Shown: in pieces, positions 15,701 to 24,276 of the stretch
Position numbering within the stretch: position 1 is the first letter of the stretch
Layout: each line of letters starts with the position of its first letter
Source of the DNA: a virus
DNA: 27,209 bases
Virus record (IMG/VR): IMGVR_UViG_3300020416_000055
Span: 1 to 27,209 of that record
Direction: 5' to 3' (one strand)
Notes under the pieces: model-generated
Told to the model about the DNA's origin: nothing
The model's database searches: none
The model's input: the letters and a program-made list of their open reading frames with translations, nothing else
Translations under genes and position numbers: made by a program

Positions 15701-18597
15701 ATAAGACCTTTACTTATAAGGTAGTTGAATTGGTTGATGGTTCTCCTGTAGGTGATATTATTAGTGTTGGAACATATACTCATACAAGTAATACTAGAAC
15801 AAGAGATTTACCTAGATTTGAAAGAACAGATAATAAAGAAAATCTCTATATCTATCGTACAGAGACAATAACACCATACAAATATAATGTTCAGGATGGT
15901 ATCTATCATCTTTATGTGTTAAATGGAAATAATGTTATTGAGAAAGAATTTACTGATTTAAAATTTAATCAGAGTGTTGTTGATCTTTATCCTCAATTAG
16001 ATAGAGATAATCCTAATGAAAATCCACAAGCATCTAAGTCATATGCTCAACTATCACCGATAGGACAAGTTGTAACTAATGATCTTAAGAAGAGTGTTAC
16101 TAGAGAAACAGCAAATATTTTCTTAGATACTTTCAGCATTAGTAATACTATTACTGAAATATCAAGTAGTGCTACTAATCCAACATTAACGTTAAGTACA
16201 GAACATAAGTTAAATGGATTGAGATTTGTTGAAAATGGTGATATAACCAGCGTTGTTAATGCTTCTGCTCCTCATCATGAAGGTACTTATCATAACGTAA
16301 AATTATTTGACTCATCCGTTTCTCCATCTGCTGCTCCTTGGAGAGGTGCAACTGCTGAAGTTATTGTTGGTGGTGCTGATAATTTAGTTATTTCAGCAAA
16401 AATAACTGAAGGTGGTGCTGGTTATGCTGCTGGTGATCAATTATACTTTGACTCTTCGCCTATTGTTGGTGCTGGATTATCTGGTGTACCTAGTAATAGT
16501 AAAATTACACTTAAAGAGGATCATATTTCAGTAGCAGATGATACTTCTTATGTTCAAATTACTGGAATAACTACTGGATTTGATTCTTATCATAGGATTA
16601 AGAATACTCCAAGCTCTAAACAGGTTACTGTTTATACTCATGCTGATAATGACGCAATATTAGAGGGTCAGCAAGTAGTTGATTTGGGACCTTATGCTGA
16701 GATTGCTGCTACTGGTGGAGTTGTTTCAGTAACAAAGGATTTTGTAACAACTACAACATTTACTACAAAACTTCCTCACGGATTTGCTAAGGGTAATAGA
16801 GTTAGAATATTAGATTCAAGTGATAAGAATATTGGAGATTTCTTAGTATCTGAAGTTATAAAGGATACTAATAATGCCAATACAATATTTACTGCTGTTA
16901 CTACTGGTATTACTGTAACTTCTGCTAAGTATATTCTTAAGCATGGACTTTCTGCTCATGATGCAATTTCTGGAAAAGCAGGTGAAAATTTAGATGTAAG
17001 AGGTGTATCAGTATATGCTCAAGATACATTACAATTAGATGCTGCTATTACAACTGAGAATGAGTTTGTAGTTAATCTTGGTGATGGCACTACTATTGAT
17101 AGTGGTGATGCTGCAGCAAAAGCAACTAAAAAATTATCTGTTGAATCTAGGTTCCCATTAGGATCTTACTTCCAGATGGGTGGTGAGATATTAAGGGTAA
17201 GAAAGAATGCATTACAAGGAACTTCATTTAATAAGATTTCTGTAATTCGTGGTGCATTGGGATCTGATGTACAGAATCATGATGCTAAGTCTCTAATTAG
17301 GAAGATAAAACCATTAGCACTTGAGGTGAGAAGACCATCTATCTTAAGGGCATCTGGTCATACATTTGAATATCTTGGTTATGGTCCAGGTAACTATTCA
17401 ACTGGTTTACCTCAGATTTCTAAGAGGACTCTAACTGAAAGAGAGGAGTTCTTATCACAGTCACAAGAAACATCTTGTGGTACTGTTGTTTACACAGGTA
17501 TGAATGATAAGGGTGATTTCTATATTGGAAACACCAAGATTTCTGCTGATAGTGGTGAACAGGTCACATTTGATATTCCAATTCCAACTGTAACTGGTGA
17601 AGATCCAAGTAAGTTGAGTGTTGTATTTGATGAAGTAATTATCAAAGAGAGATTACTTGTTGAAGGTGGAGCATCTAAACAGATTCTATCTCAGTTTGAT
17701 GGTCCTGTTACATTTAATGGAACATGTAGATTTAATACTAATCTTAATGTAACTAAGGAACTTAAAGTTGGTGGTGTTACTAATCTTAAGAGTCCTAAGG
17801 CTAATAAGACTGTTGATGGTACAGACACTACAGTATGTGCCAGTGGTACATTAGATGCTGGTGTTAATGTTGATGGTGGTCTTGCTGTAGGAAAAGATCT
17901 TTATGTATGTAAAGATATTAGAACCTTTGATATTACACAATCAACAAGCACTACTACTGGAGCATTAATTGTTTATGGTGGTGCTGGTATTGCTAAGGAT
18001 ACCTTTATTGGTGGACTTATAGATGTAACTGGTAATGCTAGCTTTAAAGGTAATGTAGATTTAGGTGATACTACTAGTGACACAATATCATTCCTTGGTA
18101 GGGTTGATACTGATGTTATTCCATCAACAACTGGTAATAAGGATCTTGGTAGTGTTGCTAATACATGGAATGTATTACATACTGATACTATTCAGACACA
18201 AAAAATTGCTATAACTGGAAATGAGGCATCTACAAGTAAGAGTACTGGTGCTTTAACTGTAGGTGGTGGTGTTGGTATTCTTGGAGATCTAAATGTTGGT
18301 GGTGACATTACTGCTTATGCTTCTTCTGATGAAAATTTGAAGCAGAATCTGGTTCCTATACCTAAAGCTATTGAAAAAATTGTTCAGATTAGTGGTTACA
18401 CTTATGAGTGGAGAAATAATCAAGCACCTGATATTGGTGTGTCGGCACAAGAAATTGAAAACTTAGGTCTTCCTGGTATAACTACCACAAGAGAAGATGG
18501 TTTCAAGGCAGTTCGATATGAAAGACTCATTCCACTTTTAATTGAATCTATTAAAGAACTTAATAGTAGAGTTCAAGCATTAGAAGATAGTGCTTAA
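12760..18597 (+). CDS. Giant tail fibre with beta-helix and C-terminal peptidase S74 chaperone
   Basis: The 1945-residue protein starts with a parallel beta-helix-like region (ILYVNPNDLDATDG, LTKPFRTIQRAL, FPGEHIVDN) of the kind found in phage tailspikes. Long beta-rich regions follow, then GALxVxGGxGI modules near the end. The last 90 residues are an intramolecular chaperone of endosialidase type (peptidase S74): Ser1856 and Lys1861 in SDENLK match the Ser/Lys spacing of the self-cleavage site, and GVSAQEIENL and a terminal coiled coil (LLIESIKELNSRVQAL) complete it. The chaperone helps the fibre trimerise and then cuts itself off. Segments near HTFEYLGYG and KGDFYIGN are paralogous to the 1131-residue fibre. 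GGAG lies five bases before the ATG. It is probably a long distal fibre; host specificity is inferred. Confidence 0.85.
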   Translation: MPLNKLENFIKNTEGRILYVNPNDLDATDGIENQGNSLTKPFRTIQRALIESARFSYLEGNDNDITEKTTILLFPGEHIVDNRPGLGIKSIAGDAKAVSPSGVVLDEGAADIFSLDLNSNFDLTQEDNILRKFNSVHGGVVVPRGTSVVGLDLRKTKIRPKYVPNPTDDNVPTSAIFRVTGSCYFWQFTIFDGDEANLVYTNNTDFGESNRSKPTFSHHKLTVFEYADGVNTIESYQLTDLQIYYSKLSNAFNRASTREITQKYPKNPEGFAPQRPEFEIVGAFATDDKAISTIISGDGATAGSVITVTTSLPHELSAGTPIKITGVNFRDFNVSTKVQNVIDDNRFTYLLPYVRPNLPAGPSAGLSAAGAFVSVETDTVTGASPYIFNCSLRSVYGMCGMHADGSKATGFKSMVVAQFTGVSLQKDDRAFTEYDPVNRTYSGINYSTQTGEKLASESSSKNNNQVFHLKPTAVYRSGWKNIHVRVSNDAVIQIVSVFAIGYHIHFRMESGGDASVTNSNSNFGQFALSADGFKKQAFDKDNKGYVTSVIAPRAINTTEFDVEWLQVDKAKTKKIYAACASGETSVGQINITADLDSPKRRIYLLGQTNKSLVPSDIAQGFRVGAKVGEKICINKDANGDPLYTADVFMSNGTLTAASVTSEKLYEATHSDQVNYVNPSIYEIDGAHELQNGESVRVISESGRLPEGLEAHAIYYAITSTQDSDLQSNEIRLASSRANANLADPEYIKTISDSASGSLKIVSRVSDKKPGELGHPIQFDETTYNADWDDSDNDPNDPATTAKSYAPGGWFVHTHIDNTINTALDPTGTGSSSAELTGDEIPYIIRKSDDRSLDEKLYKIRYVVPKELVDAKDPTDGFILQDSSQTTVDRVEDFTRSEIGNGNDSTISPNDPGYKFNRNLRFISFLEYDTNSQIATVRSDKSHDMKVGELVTIRNVKSSTNSTGVFNSEYNGTFVVESVIDDKTFTYKVVELVDGSPVGDIISVGTYTHTSNTRTRDLPRFERTDNKENLYIYRTETITPYKYNVQDGIYHLYVLNGNNVIEKEFTDLKFNQSVVDLYPQLDRDNPNENPQASKSYAQLSPIGQVVTNDLKKSVTRETANIFLDTFSISNTITEISSSATNPTLTLSTEHKLNGLRFVENGDITSVVNASAPHHEGTYHNVKLFDSSVSPSAAPWRGATAEVIVGGADNLVISAKITEGGAGYAAGDQLYFDSSPIVGAGLSGVPSNSKITLKEDHISVADDTSYVQITGITTGFDSYHRIKNTPSSKQVTVYTHADNDAILEGQQVVDLGPYAEIAATGGVVSVTKDFVTTTTFTTKLPHGFAKGNRVRILDSSDKNIGDFLVSEVIKDTNNANTIFTAVTTGITVTSAKYILKHGLSAHDAISGKAGENLDVRGVSVYAQDTLQLDAAITTENEFVVNLGDGTTIDSGDAAAKATKKLSVESRFPLGSYFQMGGEILRVRKNALQGTSFNKISVIRGALGSDVQNHDAKSLIRKIKPLALEVRRPSILRASGHTFEYLGYGPGNYSTGLPQISKRTLTEREEFLSQSQETSCGTVVYTGMNDKGDFYIGNTKISADSGEQVTFDIPIPTVTGEDPSKLSVVFDEVIIKERLLVEGGASKQILSQFDGPVTFNGTCRFNTNLNVTKELKVGGVTNLKSPKANKTVDGTDTTVCASGTLDAGVNVDGGLAVGKDLYVCKDIRTFDITQSTSTTTGALIVYGGAGIAKDTFIGGLIDVTGNASFKGNVDLGDTTSDTISFLGRVDTDVIPSTTGNKDLGSVANTWNVLHTDTIQTQKIAITGNEASTSKSTGALTVGGGVGILGDLNVGGDITAYASSDENLKQNLVPIPKAIEKIVQISGYTYEWRNNQAPDIGVSAQEIENLGLPGITTTREDGFKAVRYERLIPLLIESIKELNSRVQALEDSA
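18325..18594 (+). other. Peptidase S74 chaperone domain coding segment
   Basis: This codes for residues 1856-1945. Cleavage is expected just before Ser1856, releasing the 90-residue chaperone after the fibre has trimerised. The mature fibre would then be 1855 residues long. Confidence 0.8.
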
Positions 18598-18606
18598 TAA
18601 ACCAAT

Positions 18607-18614
18607 GATAAATA
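18607..18614 (+). promoter_or_regulatory. Candidate late promoter box (GATAAATA)
   Basis: GATAAATA matches NATAAATA exactly and sits in the 33-base gap between two fibre genes, 17 bases upstream of the ATG at 18631. Transcription would begin about ten bases before that ATG, giving a very short leader. Confidence 0.5.
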
Positions 18615-18630
18615 ACTAAAAAATACAAAG

Positions 18631-20511
18631 ATGGCGAATATTAGAAAGGCATTTAATTTTCGTAATGGAGTACAGGTTGACGATGATAATCTCCTCGTAA
18701 ATCCTGCTGGTCTGGTGGGAGTTGGAACTACTGTTCCTACTCAAGCTTTAGATGTCAGAGGTAATGCTGCGGTATCGGGTATGCTTAGTGCTACTACCGC
18801 CATATTTACTAATCTTGAGGTGAATAATCTTACTACAGGATCTAATAATTTAGCATTGGGTGTAGATAAGATCATTGGTGCTGGAGTTAGTATTCGGTCA
18901 GGTATAATTACTGCTGACTTAGATTTAAATCCTGCAGGTGTAGTTACATATTATGGTGATGGTGGTGAATTAAATAATATTCCTACATCACAATGGGTAG
19001 ATAAAGACGTTGGTTTAGGTTTTACGAGTATATACAATACTGGTTATGTTGGTGTTAATACTGTAGATCCAAGATTCTCTGTACAGGTTGGTGGAAATAA
19101 TGATATAAACAATTTTGAAAAAGGTGTAGGTATTGCTTCTGATGGAGCAATTGTTGCTACTGGAATAATTACTGCTAAGACTAATTTTGATGGTAATTTA
19201 TTAGGTAATATTCAAGGTGGAATTGGAACCATTACTCAGGTTCTATCTACTAATGCTAATGTTACTGGTATTGTAACAGCAGGTATTGGATTTACTGGAG
19301 ATGTAAGAGGTAATATTGTTAGTGGAGTGTCTACCATAACTCAGGTAGATTCAACTAACGTAAGTGTTTCTGGTGTTGTAACTGCGACTACATTTAAAGG
19401 GGAAGTTGAAGGTGATATAACTGGTAATGTTACAGGTCATGTTAATGGTAATATAGTTGGTCTTGCTGGTACATTTACTGGTGATTTGGAAGTAAATGGT
19501 GGTATTAGTGGAGTTTCTACTGTTGTAACTGCCAAATTAACCACTACTAATTCTACATTAGGAATTTCAACGGCAAGTACATTCAATGTAACTGAAAAAT
19601 TAGGTGTTGGTGTAGCAATTCCTGTTAATAATGTTGATGTTTTCACTACAGGAGATACAAAACAAACTCTTGTTGGTAGTGATTCTGCAGCATTATACTT
19701 AGGACAGAGAGTAAACACTGGAATTGGTGAGAGTGTTTCTGGTATTAGATTTGGTAGTTCCTTAAAGACACTTGAAATTATTAATGGTGACGTTGGTGAT
19801 GTAACAACTACAATTCATGGTGGAGTTTTCTCTGGAATTAATACTGGGGGATTTAAGTGGATACATGGAAAGACAACTACCACTTTAATGTCTTTAGACT
19901 ATAAGGGTAATTTAGGTATTAATAAAGCTGTTCCTGAAACTGCTTTAGATGTAGTTGGTGTAACAACACTTACTGGTAATACAAAAATTGTTGGTGATTT
20001 AGAAATTACTGGTACTCTTACGGGTGCTGCTGCTATTCCTGATCTCATAGAAGGATCTCAAATATACAATAATGTTGGATTATCTACATTCTATGAGTTG
20101 GATGTCCTTCAGACACTTGAAACTGGTAACATAGCGATCAAAACTGAGAGAGCAAATGTTGCTGCTAATGTTGATATTGATGCTCAACGTAGTAGAGCAC
20201 TATTCCAGTCAGTAGGTATTGGATCAACAACACCAACAGAAGCTTTAGATGTGATAGGTACTGTAAAAGCAACTACTTCACAATCTGATTTCTTACAGGT
20301 TGGTAATCAGGGCGGTGCTGCTATTGATTTCTCTAATGCTGGTAAAAATTTAGAGGGAATACAAGCTAATAGATCATTTATGGTTCTACCAAAAGTTACA
20401 ACTACAGAGAGAGGAAACTTGGTTGGAGTAACTAATGGATCTATAATTTATAATACAACTACTAATAAGACACAAGTTTGGACTGGTAGTGCATGGGTAA
20501 ATTTACATTAA
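18631..20511 (+). CDS. Repeat-rich tail fibre protein
   Basis: The 626-residue product starts MANIRKAFNFRNGVQVDDDNLLVNP and contains the GVGTTVPTQALDVRG module, related in style to the VGIGTT repeats of the 1131-residue fibre. The middle has diverged tandem repeats of the form SGVVTATTFKGEVEGDITGNV, typical of beta-solenoid shafts in cyanophage fibres. Near residue 540 a second GIGSTTPTEALDVIG copy appears. The C-terminal end (MVLPKVTTTERGNL, then GSIIYNTTTNKTQVWTGSAW) is a common phage fibre ending. There is no S74 domain, so it must trimerise by another route, perhaps with a chaperone encoded elsewhere. It is transcribed from a likely late box at 18607. Its role as a side or long fibre shaft is inferred. 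Confidence 0.75.
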   Translation: MANIRKAFNFRNGVQVDDDNLLVNPAGLVGVGTTVPTQALDVRGNAAVSGMLSATTAIFTNLEVNNLTTGSNNLALGVDKIIGAGVSIRSGIITADLDLNPAGVVTYYGDGGELNNIPTSQWVDKDVGLGFTSIYNTGYVGVNTVDPRFSVQVGGNNDINNFEKGVGIASDGAIVATGIITAKTNFDGNLLGNIQGGIGTITQVLSTNANVTGIVTAGIGFTGDVRGNIVSGVSTITQVDSTNVSVSGVVTATTFKGEVEGDITGNVTGHVNGNIVGLAGTFTGDLEVNGGISGVSTVVTAKLTTTNSTLGISTASTFNVTEKLGVGVAIPVNNVDVFTTGDTKQTLVGSDSAALYLGQRVNTGIGESVSGIRFGSSLKTLEIINGDVGDVTTTIHGGVFSGINTGGFKWIHGKTTTTLMSLDYKGNLGINKAVPETALDVVGVTTLTGNTKIVGDLEITGTLTGAAAIPDLIEGSQIYNNVGLSTFYELDVLQTLETGNIAIKTERANVAANVDIDAQRSRALFQSVGIGSTTPTEALDVIGTVKATTSQSDFLQVGNQGGAAIDFSNAGKNLEGIQANRSFMVLPKVTTTERGNLVGVTNGSIIYNTTTNKTQVWTGSAWVNLH

Positions 20512-20524
20512 TGGAGAGTAATTA

Positions 20525-23500
20525 ATGTCCGTTGCTGTAACTAAGGAAGGACCATATTTCACTTCAGGACCAATAAAATGGAGTGAATTAAGAAGTACGT
20601 TTAAAGAAACTTCTAGTGGACCTATATCTTGTTCTGAACTTTTTAGAAATACAAATATTTACGACAGAAATCCAATAGTACCTGATTCTACAGAGAATGA
20701 TCAGGCAGAAGATCCTTTTACTGGTACTACTGCACCATTTGTCTTTTCAGGTACAGGAACTAATTGGAAAGCATCCTTGATGAGGGATTCCATCAAGAGA
20801 TATTTTGCTACTCAGTCAGGAACTGATCTCAATTTTGAGATGGGATTATCTAGTGGTGGTAAAGGTATTGATTGGGATGGTCAAGGTGTTGCTGATGCTG
20901 CTGGATCTGTAACTGGAAATATAACAAGAAATATCTACAAAGAAATAAGAATAACTGGAACTTGTGGTTCAACTGATAGTGGTGTTGAGGGAGTTACTGG
21001 TAGTGGTGGTGTTGGTGCACAGAAAAAACCTGCTGCTAAATTAGAACTTCCCAACCCACTTAAAGCAATAAATGTCACTATTAAAAATAGTGGAAATATC
21101 TATGGTGCAGGTGGTTTGGGTGGATTCTTCCCTGATGGGACTACACCATTGGATAAGAGTGATCCAGGTAAGGATGGTGGAATAGCATTAAAGATTTTGC
21201 ATGAGGGTTCTGAGTCTAAGACAATTATTAATAATACAGGATATATCTTTGGTGGTGGAGGTGGTGGAGAACAAGGTAAGCATGGATATGTCAATCCAGC
21301 TGGATTAGATGCGATGAGAGCAAATTGCTACGCAGATAATAGTTATTATTATTTTGGTGGTTATTATAATACATGTAATGGAGAATCTCTATCAGATTCT
21401 TGTGCTGCTGGAGATACTGTAGTACAGTCATCATGGTACTTTCAAATAGATTGTTCTGAGCCTCCTGATGGTACTCTAGATGGTAATTTAGGAACTGCTT
21501 ATTGTTATCATGAAGATATTTCTAACGAACAAAGTAGTGCTCCTGTTCAAGGAAGAGGTGGACAAGGTGGTAATGGAAGAGGATATACACAATCTAAAAC
21601 TAATGGTCAGGCAGGAACTGATCCTGGTGCTGCTGTTTGTCCATCATGCCCTGCTGGAAGTGCTGCAAATCCTGGTGGTGAGTGTTCTGGACCAGGTGGA
21701 CCAGGTGGTGATGGCGGTGAATGGGGTGCTACAGGAGGATCTACTACTGGATTCAGTCCTAGTGCTACTGGATTAGAACAAGGAGAAGGTGGTGGTAAAT
21801 CTGGACCTTCTATTTGTGGAAAGAATTATTTCCCCGCTACTGGATCTACAGGAGACGCTAATATTAAAGGACCAAGAAATACAAATTGTGAAGGTAAGGA
21901 AGCAGATCCTGTAGATCCAGGTTCACCACCAGGAATATCATTAACTGTAGATCAAGCTGCTGGACATAATTCATGTCATGTTAGGTTCAATAAACCAGCA
22001 ACTCATTTAATGGTAACTCGTTTAGATCCTACTGATGCTACTCAGTTTAAACAAGATAATGATACTGATAAGGTTTGGTTTAGAATATGGCATAGATGGG
22101 CTGATAGAAAGAATATAGATGATGTAGCGTTATGGAGATTTAGAATAAGAGATCCAAATCTTCCTCATACTGATCTTAAGTCAATAGTATTTGACTCTGG
22201 AAGATATGGTAGGACTGGAGAATATGAAGGTCCTCCAAATACTGGTGATCCATATCCAGATGATACTGGTCCTGATATTGGATTAGGTACTGGTATATAC
22301 CCTATAGAGTGGTATGGTTTATCTCAGCGTAATAAAGAAGCACCTGATGCTAATGGATTTTCGTATAATGCTCCACAGCAAAGATCTGTTAATCAAGGAT
22401 GGCAAACATTCCAAGATAATGATCAAACCATTAATTTAGTTGATGATGGTGGTAGTGATTTTAACCAAATTATTTCTATAATACCACCCAAACAATCCAC
22501 TCACTATGAACCAGGTATAACATATACTGATCAACCTTGGGTTAAATCTTATGATAACATAGAGGTTAGAAATCCTGGAATGGCACAGAATTGGTCAACA
22601 TTCTTGAAGAATGGTGCTATTACCACATCTAATACAAAGACACAGAATAAAAAAGAACAATCTGGATCTGTTACTTTTAATGCTAGTGTTGCAGGAACAT
22701 ATACTGTTAAAGCAGCGTCAGATAATGGATGTAAATTTAAATGGACAGGTGGTAATTTCCCATCTGAAACTTTTGTTTGTCCAAAATTCTTTAGTTCTGG
22801 TGCTAGTTGGGGATTTGGTGAAGCACCTGCTGGATTTACTGAGAAGGGTCGTATTTGGCCATTTACTTCAGAAGGTGGGGCAAATGCGGATTTAAATGAT
22901 AGTAACAATACTTGGGCTCCTGAAGGACCTAATCTAAGTAATGGTGCTTTTAATATGGGACCAACTTATTTCCAAATAACTCTTACTGCTGCTCAACTTG
23001 GACAAAAGACACTAGAGTTTACTTTAACAAATGAGCATCAATTAAAAGATCCACCTTATGTAGTAACTCCTGGTGCTAATCCTGCTGTTGTTTATAATTT
23101 TATTGATGATTTCACTCAACCTAATATTGCTGAGACAGAGGCAGAAGATGAAGCAATAGCTAATGGAGCACAACCTAGTGATCGATATAAGAACTGGAAT
23201 TATGGACATAACCCTTCTGGTGTTGCTTTCGCAGTATATGATCCTAGTGGTAATATTTTAGCACGTTCAACTGATTTGGTCAGTAATCAACCTTATGTTT
23301 ATGGTACACCTACTGTAACTTGTAGTGCTTCAAATATATTACCTAGTACTTCTAATCCACTACATCAAGTTCAATGTCAATCATTATCTACAGAAGAAAC
23401 ATTAAGTCATTATCAGTATACTGCTCATGATTCTAATAATGATGGTTCTAATGGTGGTATATTTGCTAATAATACTGATGAGAATATTGCCAACAATCCT

Positions 23501-23677
23501 GATTCTGGAACTGATATAGCATTTAGATCTGATGGTAGTGTTCCTCAAGGTACTCTTAATACAGCTTCTGCTAGGTTTAGTATTACTCCTTCTCCCAATA
23601 GTAATGGTCCTATGGAGTATGAGTTTATCGCAAGTAATCCTGCTGGAAGTGCTACAAAGAAATTGACAATAAATTAG
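20525..23677 (+). CDS. Glycine-rich, cysteine-containing adhesin-like virion protein
   Basis: The 1050-residue protein starts MSVAVTKEGPYFTSGPIKWSEL. Residues 180-450 hold glycine-rich islands (NIYGAGGLGG, a GGGGGG run near 243, GGPGGDGGEWG), each preceded by a strand such as NVTIKNSGNI. This resembles the polyglycine-II sandwich of T-even gp38-type adhesins, which carry receptor-binding loops between the islands. Unusually for this window, the same region has many cysteines, among them a CPSC pair at 372-375. The C-terminal half is beta-rich, with a carbohydrate-binding-like SGSVTFNASVAGTYTVKAAS segment and an Ig-like end. The gene has GGAG and GAG bases at 20513-20518 before its ATG. It is the last late-type gene before the early-type promoters. 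Receptor binding is inferred. Confidence 0.65.
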   Translation: MSVAVTKEGPYFTSGPIKWSELRSTFKETSSGPISCSELFRNTNIYDRNPIVPDSTENDQAEDPFTGTTAPFVFSGTGTNWKASLMRDSIKRYFATQSGTDLNFEMGLSSGGKGIDWDGQGVADAAGSVTGNITRNIYKEIRITGTCGSTDSGVEGVTGSGGVGAQKKPAAKLELPNPLKAINVTIKNSGNIYGAGGLGGFFPDGTTPLDKSDPGKDGGIALKILHEGSESKTIINNTGYIFGGGGGGEQGKHGYVNPAGLDAMRANCYADNSYYYFGGYYNTCNGESLSDSCAAGDTVVQSSWYFQIDCSEPPDGTLDGNLGTAYCYHEDISNEQSSAPVQGRGGQGGNGRGYTQSKTNGQAGTDPGAAVCPSCPAGSAANPGGECSGPGGPGGDGGEWGATGGSTTGFSPSATGLEQGEGGGKSGPSICGKNYFPATGSTGDANIKGPRNTNCEGKEADPVDPGSPPGISLTVDQAAGHNSCHVRFNKPATHLMVTRLDPTDATQFKQDNDTDKVWFRIWHRWADRKNIDDVALWRFRIRDPNLPHTDLKSIVFDSGRYGRTGEYEGPPNTGDPYPDDTGPDIGLGTGIYPIEWYGLSQRNKEAPDANGFSYNAPQQRSVNQGWQTFQDNDQTINLVDDGGSDFNQIISIIPPKQSTHYEPGITYTDQPWVKSYDNIEVRNPGMAQNWSTFLKNGAITTSNTKTQNKKEQSGSVTFNASVAGTYTVKAASDNGCKFKWTGGNFPSETFVCPKFFSSGASWGFGEAPAGFTEKGRIWPFTSEGGANADLNDSNNTWAPEGPNLSNGAFNMGPTYFQITLTAAQLGQKTLEFTLTNEHQLKDPPYVVTPGANPAVVYNFIDDFTQPNIAETEAEDEAIANGAQPSDRYKNWNYGHNPSGVAFAVYDPSGNILARSTDLVSNQPYVYGTPTVTCSASNILPSTSNPLHQVQCQSLSTEETLSHYQYTAHDSNNDGSNGGIFANNTDENIANNPDSGTDIAFRSDGSVPQGTLNTASARFSITPSPNSNGPMEYEFIASNPAGSATKKLTIN

Positions 23678-23691
23678 ATTTTTGTTATAAT
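23663..23691 (+). promoter_or_regulatory. Consensus sigma70 promoter, TTGACA-17-TATAAT
   Basis: TTGACA (23663-23668), exactly 17 bases, and TATAAT (23686-23691) give a perfect bacterial housekeeping promoter. It also has the extended -10 element TGT before the box. It overlaps the end of the adhesin-like gene. The predicted start point falls at about 23698, the A of the next ATG, so the methyltransferase message may have no leader. Confidence 0.8.
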
Positions 23692-23697
23692 TTTATT

Positions 23698-24276
23698 ATG
23701 AAATTTACTCTTGCTATAGGAAATCCTCCTTATGGTGTAGGAGGTAATCTTGCCATAAAGTTTTTAAATAAAACGTCTGAGATTACAGATGATATTAGGT
23801 TTGTACTACCTACTTCTGTAAGAAAACCTTCATCTCAGAATAAAATTAAACCATATCTTCACTGCGAGATTGATGATGATCTAGATCATGCTACATTTCC
23901 TGGTGGAATTAGTGCTGTCAAACAGTATTGGAGAGTAAAAAACTCTTCGAGATTCTTAGTAGGAGTGAACGAGATTCCTATGCATACTGAACATCCAGAT
24001 TTTGAATTTCTAGATTATAAAGATAGGTTCGAGGCAGATGTTTTTGTAGGTGAGTATGGATGTGGTCCTAGTGGTATTGTAAAGACTGAGAATTTTACAC
24101 ATTATGCTAAAGGACATCATTTTTTAAATGTTAAATCACCTGAAGTAATTAAGAATCTAGTTAAGTTTGCTCCTAAGTTTAGAGAGGTAGCAACACAGAC
24201 CAATGGTCGATATCATTTTGGTAAGAATGATTTAATTACAACTTACATTCAATGTCTAAATGAAGAACAAACATAA
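23698..24276 (+). CDS. N6-adenine DNA methyltransferase, C-terminal (catalytic motif IV onward) half
   Basis: The 192-residue protein starts almost directly at the catalytic motif: IGNPPYG at residues 7-13 is motif IV of amino-methyltransferases, which holds the target adenine. FVLPTSVRKPSSQNKI follows, as in gamma-type (type I and IIG) enzymes, and the remaining 130 residues may form the target-recognition part. It lacks motifs X and I, which bind S-adenosylmethionine. These are found in the next gene, which overlaps this one by 17 bases. The two halves therefore lie in swapped order. A working enzyme would need both polypeptides to assemble, giving site-specific adenine methylation of phage DNA, for instance against host restriction. 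A decayed gene is the alternative, though both halves are cleanly open. Confidence 0.75.
   Translation: MKFTLAIGNPPYGVGGNLAIKFLNKTSEITDDIRFVLPTSVRKPSSQNKIKPYLHCEIDDDLDHATFPGGISAVKQYWRVKNSSRFLVGVNEIPMHTEHPDFEFLDYKDRFEADVFVGEYGCGPSGIVKTENFTHYAKGHHFLNVKSPEVIKNLVKFAPKFREVATQTNGRYHFGKNDLITTYIQCLNEEQT

Noticed and set aside
19437-19718. Minus-strand frame of 93 codons inside the 626-residue fibre gene
   Set aside because: It is a shadow of a strongly supported + strand repeat gene, with no promoter or ribosome binding site of its own.
24260-24276. Programmed +1 frameshift joining the two methyltransferase halves
   Set aside because: The frames would fit, but no recognisable slippery sequence or stimulator is visible, and stop-start reinitiation explains the overlap.
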